Source: Bacillus massilinigeriensis (GTDB lineage: Bacteria; Bacillota; Bacilli; Bacillales; Cytobacillaceae). Taken from it: DNA of 64,000 nt. The notes beneath the pieces were generated by a model that saw nothing but the letters and a program-made list of their open reading frames with translations, made no database searches and was not told the DNA's origin. Below, piece by piece: positions 61,416-64,000 of this stretch. A program made the position numbers and the translations under genes. The stretch lies in contig NZ_LT630004.1 of NCBI RefSeq assembly GCF_900111815.1, positions 227,595 to 291,594 on the forward strand, read 5' to 3'. Every line of letters starts with the position of its first letter. Position 1 is the first letter of the stretch.

Positions 61416-61805
61416 ATGAAGAAATACAGCATCTTACTCATTCGTTTCTCTGCTGTTTTTGCGGCAATCGGGGCGTTCCTCGGTTCGCATATGGCTGGTT
61501 CTGGCGGATACGAATTTCGTCCGATTCACGCACATATTCTCGTTGTCGGTTGGTTATCACTATTTTCATGGGGCGTATACTACAGATTGTTTACCATCAA
61601 GTCTGCAAAGCTTGCGGGGGCACATGTATGGAGCGGAATTATCGGTTCCATCGGCTTAACTGTCGGCATGTGGTTCCAGAATCTGAAGCCTTTTGGCGTG
61701 CCTGATACCTTTGCGCTTGTATTTTATATTGTTGGGGGTTCGGTTCTGCTAGTCAGTTTCGCGCTCTTCCTTGTCACGACTTTCATGATTGAAAAAGAAG
61801 ACTGA
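61416..61805 (+). CDS. Four-helix membrane protein of unknown function
   Basis: A 129-residue protein, four helices. The conserved-looking FRPIHAHILVVGWLSLFSWGVYYR at the end of helix 1 and in helix 2 resembles a segment of heme-copper oxidase subunit I and NnrS-type membrane proteins, with two His in HAH. It has AGGGAAGGGG upstream and is likely in an operon with the MMPL gene. Confidence 0.6.
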   Translation: MKKYSILLIRFSAVFAAIGAFLGSHMAGSGGYEFRPIHAHILVVGWLSLFSWGVYYRLFTIKSAKLAGAHVWSGIIGSIGLTVGMWFQNLKPFGVPDTFALVFYIVGGSVLLVSFALFLVTTFMIEKED

Positions 61806-61865
61806 TTATTATTCATCTTGGGTAGGGCATATATGCTCTTCCCTTATTTAAGAGGAGGAAAGTGT

Positions 61866-64000
61866 ATGCTTCATGCCATGAAGAAACTAACGATGGCCGC
61901 CAGTTCGAAAAAAGGGGCAAAAATCACGCTGGCCATCTGGGTGCTGCTATCTATTCTGTTAGGCGGTTTCGCACCGAGCGCGAAGGAATTCGCAACGAGC
62001 ATTAACTCGACAGGCTTACCGGAAGATGCCAAGTCCCTTGTTGCGGATAAAAAATTATTCGAGTATTTTCCCGAGGAGAAAGGCACGCCTGCACTGCTTG
62101 TTTTTAACAAAAAGACAGCATTATCAGCAGAGGAACTGAAAGTCATCGATGGAATCAGCAAAAAGATCGAGGATGAAGATTTTCCTGCAGTGAAGAAAGT
62201 AGTTCCTCTTTACAAAATGCCGCCGATGGCGAAAACTACCTTCCAATCTGATAACAAAACGACTGTTCTCCTACCAGTCAACCTTGAGGATAACTTAGAG
62301 CGGGAAGTCATCAATGAGACTGTCAATGATTTAGAGAAGCTAGTAAAGGGAGAGTTAAAGGAAACCGAAGGCATTAGCTTGAATATTACCGGTCCTGCCG
62401 GAATTATTTCCGACATGATTGCGATCTTCTCGCGAGCGGACATTGTGCTTTTGCTTGGGACCATTGGGTTAATCTTTGTATTGCTAATTGTGATTTACCG
62501 CTCTCCAATTCTTTCTATCGTTCCGCTTCTTGCTGCGGGGATTGTCTACGAAGTGGTGAATAAGACGATCGGCTTGTTCGGCAAGGGAGGAATGGGAATT
62601 GAAAGCCAATCCCTTTCCATAATGAGCATTCTCTTATTTGCCGCATTGACGGATTATGCTTTGTTGATTCTTTCGAGATTCAGGGAAGAGCTGCAAAAAG
62701 AAGAAGATAAGTACGTAGCAATGAAACGATGCATGGGGGAAGTGACAGAGCCGATATTTTTCAGCGGCGGAACTGTCCTCGCTTCAATGGTTGTACTATT
62801 TGCCGCTGTCTTTGAACCATACCGAAATTTTGCACCGGTATTTTCAATTGCGATGGTACTCATTTTGCTTGGTGGTCTAACGTTGCTTCCAGCGCTGTTC
62901 GTCCTGCTTGGCAGAAAGGCCTTCTGGCCAATCATTCCGAAGGTTGGAACAGTTGCAAAGAACCGTACAGGCTTCTGGGAAAAATTCGCCAAGGCAATTG
63001 TCAGCCGTCCAGGCAGAAGCGCGATGATCGTGTTCATTCCACTATTAGTTCTGGCACTGAACTCTGTGAACATTAAGTACTCGTTCAATTTGATTAAATC
63101 GTTCCCTGAAGATATCGAGTCGCAACAAGGATATCATCAGTTAGAGGATAATTTTTCACCAGGAGAGCTTGCTCCAGCAACCGTGGTGATCGAGGGCAAG
63201 GAAAAGCTGAATGCCGGTAATATTACGAAGCTTAGGAAAGAATTGCTTGATCATAAAGGTGTCGACAGCGTTACACCGGAGCAAGTCTCTGAAAACGGTC
63301 CAATGTTGGATACGTGGCTTTCGAAGGGTGGCACGGAGGCAAAGCTTAGCCTGACCTTTACAGGCAGTCCTTATGAACAGGATGCACTTGATAGCATGGC
63401 AAAACTTCGGGATGATTCTGGAAAAATACTGAAAGCCGCTGGACTGGAGGATGCGAAGCTCTACTTCTCCGGCGAGACAGCGAAGCAGCTTGACACCAGG
63501 GAAGCCAATGACCGGGATACATGGGTGCTTGTCACATTGATTACGGTGTTGATTACTGTTCTCTTGTTTGTACAGACAAAGTCTTACATTGCACCGCTGT
63601 ATATGATTGCGACTATCGTTTTCTCGTATTTCACAGCACTTGGGACGGGCTATTTCATTTTTGAGAAGTTCTTTGGGTTTGAAGAAATCAGCTACAGAAT
63701 CCCGCTGTATTCGTTTATCTTCCTTGTCGCGCTCGGTGTTGATTACAACATCATGCTGATTTCGCGGATTAAGGAAGAGGCAAGGCGCCATCCGATCAAG
63801 AAAGCAATTGAAGAAGGACTTGCACACACAGGAGGCGTCATTTCGTCAGCAGGTCTGATCCTTGCAGCAACATTCGGTGTTCTTGTGACCCAGCCAATCA
63901 TGGAGCTTTATATGTTTGGCGCAACGGTGGCGCTCGGCGTGTTGTTTGATACTTTCCTTATCAGGACAGTCCTAGTTCCAGCTATTATGGTGAAGCTCGG
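61866..64000 (+). CDS. MMPL-family (RND) transporter, 3' end outside the window
   Basis: Open for 711 codons and cut by the window end. Start ATG after GAGGAGG. TM1 at about residues 17-40 (TLAIWVLLSILLGGF), a large extracytoplasmic domain, then a helix cluster (IVLLLGTIGLIFVLLIVIYR, IESQSLSIMSILLFAALTDYALLILSRFREEL) and a repeat of the same pattern further on (FIFLVALGVDYNIMLISRIKEEA). This is the two-fold MMPL/RND plan with the DY pairs of the proton relay. Relatives in Bacillus (YdfJ) lie under two-component control. It follows the kinase and the 61416 gene. Confidence 0.92.
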   Translation, partial: MLHAMKKLTMAASSKKGAKITLAIWVLLSILLGGFAPSAKEFATSINSTGLPEDAKSLVADKKLFEYFPEEKGTPALLVFNKKTALSAEELKVIDGISKKIEDEDFPAVKKVVPLYKMPPMAKTTFQSDNKTTVLLPVNLEDNLEREVINETVNDLEKLVKGELKETEGISLNITGPAGIISDMIAIFSRADIVLLLGTIGLIFVLLIVIYRSPILSIVPLLAAGIVYEVVNKTIGLFGKGGMGIESQSLSIMSILLFAALTDYALLILSRFREELQKEEDKYVAMKRCMGEVTEPIFFSGGTVLASMVVLFAAVFEPYRNFAPVFSIAMVLILLGGLTLLPALFVLLGRKAFWPIIPKVGTVAKNRTGFWEKFAKAIVSRPGRSAMIVFIPLLVLALNSVNIKYSFNLIKSFPEDIESQQGYHQLEDNFSPGELAPATVVIEGKEKLNAGNITKLRKELLDHKGVDSVTPEQVSENGPMLDTWLSKGGTEAKLSLTFTGSPYEQDALDSMAKLRDDSGKILKAAGLEDAKLYFSGETAKQLDTREANDRDTWVLVTLITVLITVLLFVQTKSYIAPLYMIATIVFSYFTALGTGYFIFEKFFGFEEISYRIPLYSFIFLVALGVDYNIMLISRIKEEARRHPIKKAIEEGLAHTGGVISSAGLILAATFGVLVTQPIMELYMFGATVALGVLFDTFLIRTVLVPAIMVKL

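Noticed and set aside
63156-63827. 223-codon minus-strand frame over the MMPL gene
   Set aside because: Lies inside a clear MMPL coding region and has no family features.

Overview
The window comes from a low- to mid-GC Bacillaceae (Bacillota) chromosome. The evidence is its strong AGGAGG ribosome sites, frequent TTG and GTG starts, Gram-positive lipoproteins, a stand-alone bacterial nitric-oxide synthase, malate:quinone oxidoreductase, MurB, a YtgP/SpoVB-type flippase and a B12 riboswitch in front of cobT. I do not assign a species. No tRNA, rRNA or CRISPR array was seen.

Region 1 (1-19.3 kb) is a mobile, repeat-rich island. Three loci carry a predicted lipase (alpha/beta hydrolase, GHSLG) with a helical C-terminal tail, then a small helical WxG-like protein overlapping it by 4 bp. 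A small cysteine-anchored lipoprotein is divergent from each lipase across exactly 68 bp. The layout matches the reverse-domain type VII secreted lipase toxins (TslA of Staphylococcus aureus) with a helical partner and a lipoprotein immunity protein. Two loci lie in a near-identical duplication (about 208-4820 and 8836-11995) in which only the toxin N-terminus, promoter and immunity gene differ. Around the third is an array of five extra immunity lipoproteins, intact or broken, separated by scars of dead toxin genes. An intact IS1595-family element with a passenger gene, an intact IS3-family element and IS21, IS150-like and IS1595 fragments show how the island was shuffled. No T7SS machinery gene is in the window.

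Region 2 (19.3-34.9 kb) is mixed accessory DNA. It holds a TetR-controlled heterodimeric ABC exporter, a type I toxin-antitoxin locus with a second decayed copy, and small envelope proteins. It also holds a run of genes each broken by one missing base in a homopolymer: a methyltransferase, an ECF sigma factor, its anti-sigma factor, a NUDIX protein, an MBL-fold fragment and an aspartic protease.

Region 3 (34.9-64 kb) looks like ordinary, intact chromosome. It has a second ECF sigma/anti-sigma pair, YkvA-like, nucleotidyltransferase, flippase, YibE/F pair, an MFS pump with TetR, OsmC, mqo, murB, GNAT, rhodanese and DUF1456. It continues with riboswitch-controlled cobT, a PlsY-like acyltransferase beside a GNAT-aminotransferase fusion, an MFS exporter behind a long structured leader, nos, a two-component system and an MMPL transporter cut by the window end.

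The main biological story is the toxin/immunity island: duplication, cassette exchange and immunity-gene hoarding around a predicted T7SS lipase toxin, with toxin and immunity genes driven by promoters whose -10 boxes overlap.
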